Program-made: the position numbers and the translations under genes
Source: an uncultured Acidobacteriota bacterium
GTDB taxonomy: Bacteria > Acidobacteriota > Blastocatellia > Pyrinomonadales > Pyrinomonadaceae
Reading direction: 5' to 3'
DNA length: 35,062 nt
Assembly (NCBI GenBank): GCA_937873515.1
Contig: CALMYB010000004.1
Span: 1 to 35,062, forward strand
In this document: piece after piece, positions 7,332 to 16,332 of the stretch
Layout of the letters: each line of letters opens with the position of its first letter
Numbering within the stretch: position 1 is the first letter of the stretch
The notes under the pieces: generated by a model
Database searches by the model: none
What the model was told of the DNA's origin: nothing
The model's input: only the letters and a program-made list of their open reading frames with translations

Positions 7332-7781
7332 ATGAAGATCGGAGATACTGCACCGGATTTCACGCTGAAAGATGGCGATGGCCGCGATTGGACGCTCAGT
7401 GATCATCGCGGGCAGGTCGTCGTACTTCTTTTCTATCCGGGAGACAATACGCCGGTCTGCACACGCCAGCTTTGCTCCGTGCGAGATCATTGGGGCGAGT
7501 ACCAGCTGACTGGCGCGGAAGTTGTCGGGATCTCGACCGACTCGGTTGCCTCGCACAAGAGTTTTGCCGAAGAACATGACCTGCCGCTTCGGCTGCTCGC
7601 AGATACTGATCGCAAGGTCTCCGAGGCTTACGGAATGAAGAGTTGGCTGCCCGGCCGTTCGGCTCGTGGCGTCATTGTGATCAACCGAGACGGAAAGGTC
7701 GCCTATCAGAAGGTCCAGGTGCTGTCGATCTTCAGGCCCGCTGACGAAGATGTTCTCGAAGCCATACGCAAGGCAGGGTAA
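7332..7781 (+). CDS. bcp: peroxiredoxin, BCP/PrxQ type
   Basis: A 149-residue thiol peroxidase with the typical opening MKIGDTAPDFTLKDGDG. The peroxidatic Cys is C43 in PGDNTPVCTRQLC, and C48 five residues later is the resolving Cys, as in E. coli BCP. VVGISTDSVASHKSFAEEHDLPLRLLAD and GVIVINRDGKV are also typical. It reduces hydrogen peroxide and organic hydroperoxides with thioredoxin as the usual donor. It lies 8 bases after the secreted protein and 6 bases before the Pr6Pr-type gene, so all are likely co-transcribed. Confidence 0.93.
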   Translation: MKIGDTAPDFTLKDGDGRDWTLSDHRGQVVVLLFYPGDNTPVCTRQLCSVRDHWGEYQLTGAEVVGISTDSVASHKSFAEEHDLPLRLLADTDRKVSEAYGMKSWLPGRSARGVIVINRDGKVAYQKVQVLSIFRPADEDVLEAIRKAG

Positions 7782-7787
7782 GAAAAT

Positions 7788-8423
7788 ATGAAACGCGGAT
7801 TCGCCGGTTTGATCGCGATTGTCGGTTGGCTTGCCATCGGACTTGAGTTCTACCTTACGCTTGCAAGGCCGCGTGTTGAAGGTGTCGCTCCGACCGACAG
7901 GATCATTCGATTCTTCAGCTACTTTACGATCCTGACGAATCTCCTTGTTGCCTTTGCGACGACCGCGATCGCGTTCTTCCCGAAGTCCCGCTTCGGCAAA
8001 TTCTTTTCACGGCCAACGGTCGAGACTGCGATAGCGGTGTATATAACGATCGTCGGTGTAGTTTACAGTCTTTTGCTTCGCGAGAGCCTGACAGGCCTTT
8101 GGGCCGTAGCGAATCACGCCGTGCACGATGTGATCCCTATAGCCTTCGTTATCTTTTGGTTCCTCTGCACGCCGAAGGCCGGCCTTAAATGGACAGATGC
8201 TGCGAAATGGCTCGTATATCCGATCCTTTACTTCGCATATTCACTCATTCACGGTGCTTATACGAATTGGTACCCGTACAACTTTGCCGATATGAAAGCG
8301 CTCGGTTACGCGGTCGGCTTGAGGAACGCGGGCCTCGTGCTCGCGAGCTTCTTTGTCCTCGGTATCGTCTTTGTGGCCGTTGGGAGAACCTTCTCGCGTA
8401 CTGCAAAGGCTCTCTCAAATTGA
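7788..8423 (+). CDS. Pr6Pr-family membrane protein
   Basis: A 211-residue protein with six membrane segments. The signatures FFSYFTILTNLLVAF near residues 42-56 and the conserved pattern around LVYPILYFAYSLIHGAYTNWYPYNF match the Pr6Pr (FAR-17a/AIG1-like) group. The FAR-17a/AIG1 relatives in eukaryotes are Thr/His hydrolases of fatty-acid esters of hydroxy fatty acids; whether the bacterial proteins share this is unknown. The conserved His in ANHAVHDVIP is retained. It follows the peroxiredoxin by 6 bases. Confidence 0.75.
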   Translation: MKRGFAGLIAIVGWLAIGLEFYLTLARPRVEGVAPTDRIIRFFSYFTILTNLLVAFATTAIAFFPKSRFGKFFSRPTVETAIAVYITIVGVVYSLLLRESLTGLWAVANHAVHDVIPIAFVIFWFLCTPKAGLKWTDAAKWLVYPILYFAYSLIHGAYTNWYPYNFADMKALGYAVGLRNAGLVLASFFVLGIVFVAVGRTFSRTAKALSN

Positions 8424-8456
8424 TATAACTAAAGTCATACGGAGTGAATTTTTCCT

Positions 8457-8753
8457 ATGGCAATTTTTGGAAACGACAAATTCAAGTGCACAAAATGCGG
8501 TCAAAAGGGTGAGCCGCTCGGTTATGCGCCGTTCCCGAACGAGGACGGCGAACGCGTCGCAAGAGAGATCTGTCAGAATTGCTGGAAAGAGTGGCAGCGA
8601 AAACAGATGCAGCTCATCAATCATTTCGGGCTCGATGTTTCGAACCCCGACTCGCAGCAGATGCTTTTCGACAATATGAAGATCTTCTTTTTTGACGAAG
8701 GGGTCGAACTGACGCAGATCGATACGTCAAAAGAAGGGAACGTTTCCTGGTAG
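8457..8753 (+). CDS. YggX-like Fe(II)-trafficking family protein with zinc finger
   Basis: A 98-residue protein. Residues 10-42 hold CTKCGQKGEPLGYAPF and ICQNCWKEW, giving a CxxC...CxxC set that could bind zinc or iron. The following WKEWQRKQMQLINHFGLDVS and MLFDNMKIFFF align with the body of YggX/oxidative damage protection proteins (W..W...Q..LINE..L). E. coli YggX protects iron-sulfur clusters and has a single Cys; the four-Cys head here is a variant. The context next to a peroxiredoxin supports an oxidative-stress role. An upstream CGGAG lies 12 bases before the ATG. Confidence 0.75.
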   Translation: MAIFGNDKFKCTKCGQKGEPLGYAPFPNEDGERVAREICQNCWKEWQRKQMQLINHFGLDVSNPDSQQMLFDNMKIFFFDEGVELTQIDTSKEGNVSW

Positions 8754-8850
8754 CTTGCCGAAAAAAGGCGTGCCTCCCGCATCCGTTTTGCCTGTTTCTG
8801 ACGAAATGATGTCTTGAGCAGGCACTTCGCATTCCGCTTGCTGAACGATT

Positions 8851-9522
8851 ATGTCTGCACGCGTTGAAGAAAAACATCGGGCGCCGATCCGCTGGATGCA
8901 TTGGATCAATTTTCCGCTCCTCGCGATGATGATGTGGAGCGGGTTGCTGATTTACTGGGCGAATCCCGTCTATGCGCTCCGGCTCTTCGGACACGAGGTC
9001 TTCTATTTCTTCCCGCAAGGTTTTTACAGCTTTCTTGGCGTCCCCTATCGTCTTGCCGAGGGCATGCAGCTGCATTTTTTCTTTATGTGGCTCTTTGCGG
9101 CAAATGGCGTTGCCTATGCTGCATATCTGATCTTCTCGGGCGAGTATCGCAGCCTGGTTCCAACATTTGGTTCATTCGAACGCGCATTTCGCGTCGCTCT
9201 CTACGAACTGCATATCTCTAAAAAGAAACCGCCGCAGGGAAAGTATAACGACGCGCAGAGGATCGTTTACACGCTTGTGATCCTGATGGGTGCGGGATCG
9301 ATAGTGACCGGTGTCGCGATATACAAACCGCTCCAGGCATCGTTCTTCACTTCGCTTCTCGGCGGCTACGAATGGGCACGCTGGGAGCATTTCTGGCTGA
9401 TGATCCTTTTTGCGGCATTTTTCTGTGTGCATGTCGTCCAGGTCGTGCTCGCAGGCTGGAAGAATTTTCAATCGATGGTTACGGGTGTCGAGGTCGTGGC
9501 TGCCGAGGAGAGCTCGAAATGA
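8851..9522 (+). CDS. cytochrome b561-type membrane subunit
   Basis: A 223-residue integral membrane protein with four to five helices. Likely haem-ligating histidines are H17 in RWMHW, the His in GMQLHFFFMW, the one in ARWEHFW and the one in FFCVHVVQV, as in b-type subunits of thiosulfate reductase, formate dehydrogenase and Ni-Fe hydrogenase. It should pass quinol electrons to the exported molybdoenzyme coded next, which overlaps it by 4 bases (ATGA). This differs from the MsrPQ system, where the partner is a MsrQ/YedZ-type protein. Confidence 0.85.
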   Translation: MSARVEEKHRAPIRWMHWINFPLLAMMMWSGLLIYWANPVYALRLFGHEVFYFFPQGFYSFLGVPYRLAEGMQLHFFFMWLFAANGVAYAAYLIFSGEYRSLVPTFGSFERAFRVALYELHISKKKPPQGKYNDAQRIVYTLVILMGAGSIVTGVAIYKPLQASFFTSLLGGYEWARWEHFWLMILFAAFFCVHVVQVVLAGWKNFQSMVTGVEVVAAEESSK

Positions 9523-10355
9523 GGGAGGGCGGCGACCGCAACGACAAATGGCCGGGCGAGGATGAGAATTCGGCAAATGTGCTGAATGAGCGCCGTTCGC
9601 TTTCCGACGAATTGCCTGAGGCGGACGCACAAAAAGTGCTCATCTCGAGATCGCGCAGAGGTTTTCTTCTCGGCGGTGCCGCGGCGATCGTAGGCGTCTT
9701 TGGGTGGCGTTGGCTACCGGACGAAACGAAGGTCGGCTTCCTTCAAAAGATCTTCCGCTTTAACGAGAATCTCACGTCGGCGTTCTACCGACCGACGCAT
9801 CTCGCAACAGAATTTTCTGCCGATAACATAACGCGTCCGGCGCGTGTCAACGGCATGCTAGGCATCGAAAGCGAGGTCGATCTTGCAGTGTGGCGTCTGA
9901 ATATAGGCGGCATTCCCGGACGAGCGAGCGATCTCGTGCTCACGATGGACGACATTCGCAGTTTGCCGAGAGCCGAGCACATCACCGAGTTCAAGTGCAT
10001 CGAGGGTTGGTCAACGGTCGTCCAATGGACAGGCACGAGATTCTCAGACCTCGTCGCAGCTTTTACGCCTTGGAAGGCCCCCGAAGAGATGCCGCCATAC
10101 GTATCGCTTGCAACACCCGATGGTGGGTATTTTGTCGGCTGGGATACGCCGTCAATAATGCATCCGCAGACGCTGCTCGTTTACGAGATGAACGGCGAAG
10201 TGTTAACTTCGAATCATGGTGCGCCTTTGCGTTTGGCCTCCCCGACCAAATACGGCATCAAACAGCTGAAACGCATCGGCCGGATAGACTTTATGAACGA
10301 GCGGCCGGAAGATTACTGGGCGAACGAAGGCTATGACTGGTACTCGGGCCTCTGA
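9519..10355 (+). CDS. YedY/MsrP-like molybdopterin oxidoreductase
   Basis: A 278-residue protein of the sulfite-oxidase fold. A hydrophilic head is followed by a Tat signal at residues 43-53 (SRSRRGFLLGG) and a hydrophobic stretch. The molybdenum-ligating Cys is C160 in EFKCIEGWSTVVQWTG, matching the RCVEAWS region of YedY. PPYVSLATPDGGYFVGWD and SNHGAPLRLASPTKYGIK follow as usual. Substrate is unknown; protein methionine sulfoxide or another S/N-oxide is plausible given the exported MsrB elsewhere in the window. The start at 9519 was chosen for the ATGA overlap with the cytochrome gene. Confidence 0.9.
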   Translation: MREGGDRNDKWPGEDENSANVLNERRSLSDELPEADAQKVLISRSRRGFLLGGAAAIVGVFGWRWLPDETKVGFLQKIFRFNENLTSAFYRPTHLATEFSADNITRPARVNGMLGIESEVDLAVWRLNIGGIPGRASDLVLTMDDIRSLPRAEHITEFKCIEGWSTVVQWTGTRFSDLVAAFTPWKAPEEMPPYVSLATPDGGYFVGWDTPSIMHPQTLLVYEMNGEVLTSNHGAPLRLASPTKYGIKQLKRIGRIDFMNERPEDYWANEGYDWYSGL

Positions 10356-11034
10356 GATCATCTTTATTAACGAGTCGTTCTATTCGGACTCGATCTCCCG
10401 CAGCAAGATGGACATACTGCTCGCTAGAGCTTGGCGCCATTTCGGGAATTATTTTTACCGGTACAGCCTCAGCCTTTATGAAGAGGACGTTCGCCGCGTA
10501 CTTCCGCTTCGCATAAGGCTAAAGAATTTCTCGTTTTCAAAAAGCCAGCGGCGGACGATGCGGCGAAATGCCGACCTTCGCTGCGTAGTGCGCCCGATCC
10601 AGATCACCGAGGAATCGAACGAGCTCTTTCAACGCCACCGTGTTCGGTTTACGCACGCTATCCCGGATTCGATCTACTGCTTTCTGTCGGCTGAACCCGC
10701 GACCGAACCGACCTCGGCAAGTGAAGTGGCGGTTTACGACGGCGATAGACTCGTCGCGATCAGCTATTTTGACGAAGGCATCAAGGCGACCTCCGGCATC
10801 TATGCGGCATTCGACCCGGAGATCGTTGACCGCCGGCTCGGCATCTTTACGATGCTCAAGGAGATCGAATATTCGATCGGGACCGGTCGCAGCTTTTACT
10901 ATCCGGGTTTTGCCTACGAGGGCGAATCGTTCTACGACTACAAGAAACGCTTTCGCGCACTCGAAGTCTTCGATTGGCAAGGGCATTGGCTGCCGTACGA
11001 ATTGTCTGACGAATTTCCCCTCAAGAACTTATGA
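10333..11034 (+). CDS. Ate/Bpt-type aminoacyl-tRNA--protein transferase
   Basis: A 233-residue relative of arginyl- and leucyl-tRNA-protein transferases, which attach Arg or Leu to protein N termini and mark them for degradation. The C-terminal acetyltransferase-like fold shows FSKSQRRTMRRNADL, AVYDGDRLVAISYFDEG, SGIYAAFDPE and GIFTMLKEIEYS, with YYPGFAYEGESFYDYKKRF near the end. The N-terminal domain is present but the usual cysteine cluster (RPxCxxCxxC) is replaced by YSLSLYEEDVRRVLPLRI. It overlaps the molybdoenzyme gene by 23 bases and the next gene by 4. ClpA, which works with such degrons in other bacteria, is encoded 6 kb away. Confidence 0.8.
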   Translation: MTGTRASEIIFINESFYSDSISRSKMDILLARAWRHFGNYFYRYSLSLYEEDVRRVLPLRIRLKNFSFSKSQRRTMRRNADLRCVVRPIQITEESNELFQRHRVRFTHAIPDSIYCFLSAEPATEPTSASEVAVYDGDRLVAISYFDEGIKATSGIYAAFDPEIVDRRLGIFTMLKEIEYSIGTGRSFYYPGFAYEGESFYDYKKRFRALEVFDWQGHWLPYELSDEFPLKNL

Positions 11035-12206
11035 CCCAGATATCGCGTCAGCGTTCCATAACAGCATTCTTCACATTGGCCATTTTTGCGGCCGTTTTCG
11101 CGAATTTTGCCGTCGCACAGAACTTCAAAGAGGTTTATCCGGGCGTCGAATACGCGCGAGTTTCGCGTGTGATCGACGGCAAGAATGTGAATTTCAACCT
11201 TCTGCGGCTCGATCTCAATAAAGTGCGGCTCGATGTCGTTCACGCGTTGGATTCCGCGATCGGCACCGAGACGACATCGTCACTCGCAAAGCGGCACAAC
11301 GCCGTCGCCGCGATAAACGCCGGCTTCTTCCGCCTCGACAACAGCATCTTCGCCGGCGACGCCGCAGGTGTGCTGATGATCAATCACAGGCTCTTGAGCG
11401 AAAGCTCAAAAGATCGTTCAGCTCTCTTCATTGCGAATACTCCGTCCGAAACTTCGGCCTCATTTGCTCGAATCACTATTGGCTCAAGCTTTCGCGTCGG
11501 CGGGAAAGATTTCACTTTTACGGGGGTCAACCGCGAGCGGCGAGCAGATGACTTGATCGAATATACGCCTGAGTTTAATACGACAACACTTGCGGTTGGC
11601 AAAGGCCTTGAGATCGAAGTAAGAGATGGACGCGTGCGCAGGATCTTTGACGGAAGCGGCGGTTCGAAAATTCCTGATGACGGATACGTGATCTCCGCCA
11701 CAGGTAAATGGCGAGTGGCACTGCTGAAGGCTATTAGGCCGGAATCAAGGGTGGAGCTGTTTATCGGGGTTTCTTATTATCCCCGAGCCAATGAGGGATT
11801 TCCGAATGAGTTGACCAGAGCAAAGGACAGGGCATTTTCAGCCGCCGAGGATGTGACCAACGGCGTGCCGCGCTTGATCCGCGACGGGAAGATCGACATT
11901 ACGTGGAAAGAGGAAAAGGCGTCGAAGGATTTTGTTGAGACGCGGCATCCGCGGACGGCCGTTGCGAATTTGAAGGACGGCAAGTTTCTGATGCTGACCG
12001 CAGACGGCAGGAGCGAGGCGAGCGGCGGCATCGATCTATACGACCTCGCCGACTTCCTGCTCGAGCTCGGTGCGGTCGATGCGTTGAATCTTGACGGCGG
12101 CGGCTCGACGACGATGGTGCTTGACGGCAAGGTCGTAAATCACCCGTCGGACAAAGGCGGCGAGCGTAAGATCGGGGACGCGCTGATCGTGACCTTGCGA
12201 AAATGA
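11031..12206 (+). CDS. exported phosphodiester glycosidase (NAGPA/DUF2233 family)
   Basis: A 391-residue protein with a signal peptide (residues 1-29, ending ANFAVAQ). The NAGPA-like domain shows AVAAINAGFF, RHPRTAVANLKDGKFLMLTADG, LYDLADFLLELGAVDALNLDGGGSTTMVLDGKVVN and GERKIGDALIV, the conserved core of this family. Its members cleave GlcNAc-1-phosphodiester bonds or related exopolysaccharide and phospho-sugar linkages outside the cytoplasm. A role in envelope polymer trimming is inference. It overlaps the transferase stop as ATGA, and is the last gene of the operon. Confidence 0.9.
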   Translation: MTQISRQRSITAFFTLAIFAAVFANFAVAQNFKEVYPGVEYARVSRVIDGKNVNFNLLRLDLNKVRLDVVHALDSAIGTETTSSLAKRHNAVAAINAGFFRLDNSIFAGDAAGVLMINHRLLSESSKDRSALFIANTPSETSASFARITIGSSFRVGGKDFTFTGVNRERRADDLIEYTPEFNTTTLAVGKGLEIEVRDGRVRRIFDGSGGSKIPDDGYVISATGKWRVALLKAIRPESRVELFIGVSYYPRANEGFPNELTRAKDRAFSAAEDVTNGVPRLIRDGKIDITWKEEKASKDFVETRHPRTAVANLKDGKFLMLTADGRSEASGGIDLYDLADFLLELGAVDALNLDGGGSTTMVLDGKVVNHPSDKGGERKIGDALIVTLRK

Positions 12207-12291
12207 AAGTAAACCTCGCTAGCCATTCGTGCGTAAAAGCTGTTAGATTTCTTTTGCAAGTTCAATAAATTCAGCCCTTTTCGAGAAGCCA

Positions 12292-14790
12292 ATGAAACGC
12301 ATATTACTAGCCGCGTGCGCACTCGCACTTTTTTCTTTCCCCATTCTCGCGCAGGACAAACCCGAGAAACCGAAAAAGACCTTTGCATCGGCCGTCGAAA
12401 AGACGCAGAAGATCGACGGCTTCATCCCGCTCTACATCGATCGCGAGAACGGCAAGATCTTTATGGAGATCACGCGTTTCAACAAGGGATTCCTCTATCT
12501 TGTGAGTCTGCCGACCGGCGTCGGCTCGAACCCGCTCGGGCTCGACCGCGGCCAGCTTGGTTCGACGCGCGTTGTCTTCTTCGAGCGCGCCGGCAACAAG
12601 ATCCTGCTCGTTCAGCCGAATTATGATTATCGTGCGACGGGCGATGAGAAGCAGAAGAGGTCTGTCGAAGAATCGTTCGCACGCTCGGTCATTTGGGGTT
12701 TCAAGGTGGAAGCGTCCGAGGGTGATAAGGTGCTCGTAGATGCGACGAGCTTTCTGATACGCGATGCCCACGGCGTCGCCGATCGTCTCAACGGAGCACA
12801 ACAGGGTAATTACAGCTTCGACGAAAGCCGAAGCGCTCTCTATCTGCCGAATACGAAAGGCTTTCCGCTCAACACCGAGGTCGAATCGACGATAACGGTC
12901 TCTTCAAGCTCGACACCAAAGTTCCTTATCAATCAGGTCGCCCCGATGGGCAAGCACGTTACGGTCCGCGAGCGTCAGTCGTTCGTCCAACTCCCGGATG
13001 ATAGGTACACTCCGCGCCGTTTCGATCCGCGGACAGGTGCGATAAATATCAGCTTTTACGATTACGGGACCGACATCAATCAAGACCTCGAAAAACGCTG
13101 GATCATACGCCATCGTCTCGAGAAAAAAGACCCGAGCGCGCGTGTAAGCGAACCTGTAAAGCCGATCGTCTATTACGTCGATAACGGCGCACCGAAGGCG
13201 ATACAGGACGCGCTGATCGAAGGCGCAAGCTGGTGGAATCAGGCTTTCGAGGCCGCAGGTTTTAAGAACGCCTTTCAGGTCAAGGTGCTTCCCGCCGACG
13301 CCGACCCGATGGACCTGCGTTACAACGTGATCAACTGGGTTCACCGCTCGACACGCGGCTGGTCGATCGGCGACAGCGTTGTCGATCCGCGTACGGGCGA
13401 GATCCTAAAAGGCGACGTTACTCTCGATTCGCAACGCGCCCGGCAGGATTTCCTGCTCGCGACCGGCATGATGCCGCAATACTTGAACGGCAATTTTGCG
13501 TGTGATTTCGGCGTTCTGCCCGATGCGGACTATCTCTTGCCGGATGATTCCGCACGGGAGGCGACGGCAATGTCTTACGCGCGTATCAGGCAGCTTTCGG
13601 CCCATGAGGTCGGCCACACGCTCGGCTTCTCGCACAACTTCGCGGCGAGCACCTATGGCCGTGCGTCTGTGATGGATTATCCGGCACCGATGGTCAAGAT
13701 CTCGAACGGCAAGCTCGACTTTTCGGACGCGTATGCCGTCGGCATCGGCGCGTTCGACAAGTTCGCGGTCACATATTCTTATGCCCAATTTGCCCCGGGA
13801 ACCGACGAAGACGCCGCTCTCAATGCGATCGTGAAAGACGGTGTGAGCAAGGGAATGTTGTACTTGTCGGACTCGGAAGCTCGCCCGGCGAATGCTGCCG
13901 ACCCGCTTGCGAATCTTTGGGACAACGGCCCTGACCCGATCGCGATGCTCGAACACGAAATGGAAGTTCGCCGCATCGGGCTGAACAATTTCGGGATAAA
14001 AAACATCCCGGTCGGGACGCCGATGTCTGAACTTGAGAACAAATTTATGCCGCTCTTTCTGCATCACCGCTACCAACTATCAGCGGCGATCCGAGAGATC
14101 GGCGGCGTTTACTACACGTTCTCAGTGCGCGAAACGGACGGGCCCTCGCCAAAGACGATTGCCTCGCCCGTGCCCGCGATGCGTCAGCGAAAGGCTCTCG
14201 CCCTTGTTCTTTCGACGATCAACGCAAAAGAACTCGTAATTCCCGAGAATGTTCTTGAATTGATGCCGCCGGTCGCAAGTGGCTATCGTTCCGGCCGTTC
14301 GGAGCTTTTCACAAAACGCACGTCACCGATCTTCGATCCGGTCGGTGCCGCTGAGATCGCGGCCGATCTGACGGTGAGCGGCTTGCTGCAGCAGGATCGC
14401 GCCGCAAGAACTCTCGATCAGAACGCTGCGGACAAGGCAAGCCCCGGTTTTCGTGAAGTTGTCGATGCTTTGATCAAAGCAACTTGGGGATCGGCCGCTC
14501 CTGCAAACGCCCGCGAAGCTGAGATCGAACGCGGAATCGAAAGCCTCGTAGTTACGCGCTTGATGGAACTTGCGGCCGACGCCGACGCACGTTCGCAGGT
14601 GCGTGCCGTCGCCAGCGATGCCCTGCGTTCGCTTGCCGCATCATTAAAACGCAGGCGTTCGATCGGAGATGCCGCGGCGCACGATCGCTCGACCGTCGAG
14701 GATATCGAGCGCTTCCTCTCGCGGCCATTCGAACCGACGAAACGAACGCCGCCGCTTGCGACACCGCCCGGCGACCCGATCGGGAATTAG
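12292..14790 (+). CDS. secreted zinc metalloprotease (DUF5117/DUF4953 type)
   Basis: An 832-residue exported protein with a signal peptide (MKRILLAACALALFSFPILA). The zinc site is H438-E-V-G-H442-TLGFS-H448 (HExxHxxGxxH) with the Met-turn region VMDYPAP downstream, a metzincin-like arrangement. The upstream half, with a domain containing LYLVSLPTGVGSNPLGLDRGQLG, fits DUF5117 and the domain around residues 270-430 fits DUF4953. The closing domain is rich in helices and ends in a proline-rich tail. Substrates are not known. It stands alone, 85 bases after the glycosidase, and converges on the monooxygenase with a 4-base stop overlap. Confidence 0.92.
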   Translation: MKRILLAACALALFSFPILAQDKPEKPKKTFASAVEKTQKIDGFIPLYIDRENGKIFMEITRFNKGFLYLVSLPTGVGSNPLGLDRGQLGSTRVVFFERAGNKILLVQPNYDYRATGDEKQKRSVEESFARSVIWGFKVEASEGDKVLVDATSFLIRDAHGVADRLNGAQQGNYSFDESRSALYLPNTKGFPLNTEVESTITVSSSSTPKFLINQVAPMGKHVTVRERQSFVQLPDDRYTPRRFDPRTGAINISFYDYGTDINQDLEKRWIIRHRLEKKDPSARVSEPVKPIVYYVDNGAPKAIQDALIEGASWWNQAFEAAGFKNAFQVKVLPADADPMDLRYNVINWVHRSTRGWSIGDSVVDPRTGEILKGDVTLDSQRARQDFLLATGMMPQYLNGNFACDFGVLPDADYLLPDDSAREATAMSYARIRQLSAHEVGHTLGFSHNFAASTYGRASVMDYPAPMVKISNGKLDFSDAYAVGIGAFDKFAVTYSYAQFAPGTDEDAALNAIVKDGVSKGMLYLSDSEARPANAADPLANLWDNGPDPIAMLEHEMEVRRIGLNNFGIKNIPVGTPMSELENKFMPLFLHHRYQLSAAIREIGGVYYTFSVRETDGPSPKTIASPVPAMRQRKALALVLSTINAKELVIPENVLELMPPVASGYRSGRSELFTKRTSPIFDPVGAAEIAADLTVSGLLQQDRAARTLDQNAADKASPGFREVVDALIKATWGSAAPANAREAEIERGIESLVVTRLMELAADADARSQVRAVASDALRSLAASLKRRRSIGDAAAHDRSTVEDIERFLSRPFEPTKRTPPLATPPGDPIGN

Positions 14791-16325
14791 TAACGTGTGA
14801 GATATTCTTCGAGTTTTTTTGCGGAGAGGTCACGGGATAAGTAGCCGATGTAATTGTCTGGCCGCAAAAGCACGACAAAGGGCTCGTCGCAGCCGAAAGC
14901 CGTGCTTGCGGCCTTATCCAGATCGAACGCGTGGGTGTCGCAGGCGGCCTGAAACTTACTACGCACAGCTTCGGGCAGTTTGTCGGAGGCGTCGATGTCG
15001 GCACCAAAGGTCAACAGGTGGAAGGACGGCTGGTTCAAGCTCTCGTAGATGCTCTTTCCATCCATACTGAACCACGGCATGCGATCGCCGGCCTTAACGC
15101 TAAAGCCGCCCGCCTCCGCGCTCAGTGACTGGTCTTCATAGCTGATCCCGATCTGCGAAACTATCGAAAAAAGCTTGCTCTTTACGATGTCAAAGCTAAG
15201 CGCCGTGCCAAAAACATACGGAAAGATATTGTTCCTCACGAACGAGATCAGCCACTCATCGCTTGCCGCAAATTCAAAGAAGCGGTCGGTCGTCGAAAGC
15301 AGATTCTTTGCGTTACGCGAACGCTCTTCGTTGTAGGTCGCAAGCAGTTTCTCGTTCGCCGCTCCTTTCAGTACAATGGCAAGTTTCCACGCGAGGTTGT
15401 AGCCGTCCTGAATGCCGGTGTTCATTCCTTGCGCACCCGCAGGCGTGTGTATGTGCGCGGCATCTCCGGCAACGAAGCAGCGTCCTTTTGAAAACGCATT
15501 GACCGCCCGCGAGTGTACGTTATAGACCGAAAACCAATTGACCTTTTTGATGTCGAGTTTGACGCTCATATCGTGTTCGATCTGCGCGTCGATCTCCTCA
15601 AAGAGAATTTCGGTCCCGTCCTTTTTGTGGCCTTCGGGAAAGGTGCCGACGATGCGCCAGCGGTTCTCGCCCTTTAGCGGAAAGAATGCCGTGAGGTTGT
15701 CCTCGCCCAAGTTTATCTGCAGGGCGTCGTGTCCGTAGGGCCAATCGAGTTCAACATCTGCAACGTAAAAAAGCCGCTCGACCGTGTCGCCCTCGAACGT
15801 CAGCCCGAGCTCGTGCCGCACAGGGCTCTTTGCTCCATCGCAGCCGACGAGATACTTTGCTCGGACGGAAAATTCCGAGCCATCAGCGTTTCTGATCTCC
15901 GCCGTGACACCGTCGCCGTCGTCCGCAAATGACACCATCTCATGCCGCCACAAAACATCCCGGCCATGGTCAGTGATGTATCGGTACAGGAGCGCTTCGT
16001 GCAGCCCTTGTTCGACGAGCAATACGTACGGGAAAGGGCTCAGGCCCGTACCAAGTTCGCTCAGATTCGCCTCGCCGCGAACAACTCCGTCCTTTAAGAA
16101 CTTCACTTTCTCGGCGGCGTGCCCGAGCGAAATAAGGTCGTCGGCAAGCCCGATCTGGTCGTAGATCTCAAGCGTGCGGGCCTGGACGCCGATCGCACGG
16201 GAGAACGGCGTCGTCGTCTCTTTGGTGTCAACTATGACAAAGTCAACGCCATATCTGATCAGCTGCACCGCGAGGGCAAGGCCGGTCGGCCCTGCCCCAA
16301 CGATCAGCACATCTGTTTCCTGCAT
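14787..16325 (-). CDS. FAD-dependent aromatic-ring monooxygenase
   Basis: A 512-residue flavoprotein of the PheA/TfdB/UbiH-like family. It opens with DVLIVGAGPTGLALAVQL (FAD-binding Rossmann motif), has VGCDGAKSPVRHELGLTFEG (the DG motif, NADPH-related) and GDAAHIHTPAGAQGMNTGIQDGYNLAWKL (second FAD motif), and a C-terminal thioredoxin-like domain with FDLDKAASTAFGCDEPFVVLLRPDNYIG. Such enzymes hydroxylate phenols, polyketides or antibiotics such as rifampicin and tetracycline. The substrate is not clear. It is followed by no catabolic genes, so a detoxification or secondary role is as likely as catabolism. Confidence 0.9.
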   Translation of the reverse strand: MQETDVLIVGAGPTGLALAVQLIRYGVDFVIVDTKETTTPFSRAIGVQARTLEIYDQIGLADDLISLGHAAEKVKFLKDGVVRGEANLSELGTGLSPFPYVLLVEQGLHEALLYRYITDHGRDVLWRHEMVSFADDGDGVTAEIRNADGSEFSVRAKYLVGCDGAKSPVRHELGLTFEGDTVERLFYVADVELDWPYGHDALQINLGEDNLTAFFPLKGENRWRIVGTFPEGHKKDGTEILFEEIDAQIEHDMSVKLDIKKVNWFSVYNVHSRAVNAFSKGRCFVAGDAAHIHTPAGAQGMNTGIQDGYNLAWKLAIVLKGAANEKLLATYNEERSRNAKNLLSTTDRFFEFAASDEWLISFVRNNIFPYVFGTALSFDIVKSKLFSIVSQIGISYEDQSLSAEAGGFSVKAGDRMPWFSMDGKSIYESLNQPSFHLLTFGADIDASDKLPEAVRSKFQAACDTHAFDLDKAASTAFGCDEPFVVLLRPDNYIGYLSRDLSAKKLEEYLTRY

Positions 16326-16332
16326 AAACGAA

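Noticed and set aside
9372..9518. Upstream extension of the molybdoenzyme
   Set aside because: It lies inside the cytochrome gene in another frame and precedes the hydrophilic head; the ATGA overlap marks 9519 as the start.
13405..14076. Long antisense reading frame within the metalloprotease gene
   Set aside because: Arg/Val-rich translation typical of a shadow frame in GC-rich coding DNA; the opposite strand has clear motifs.
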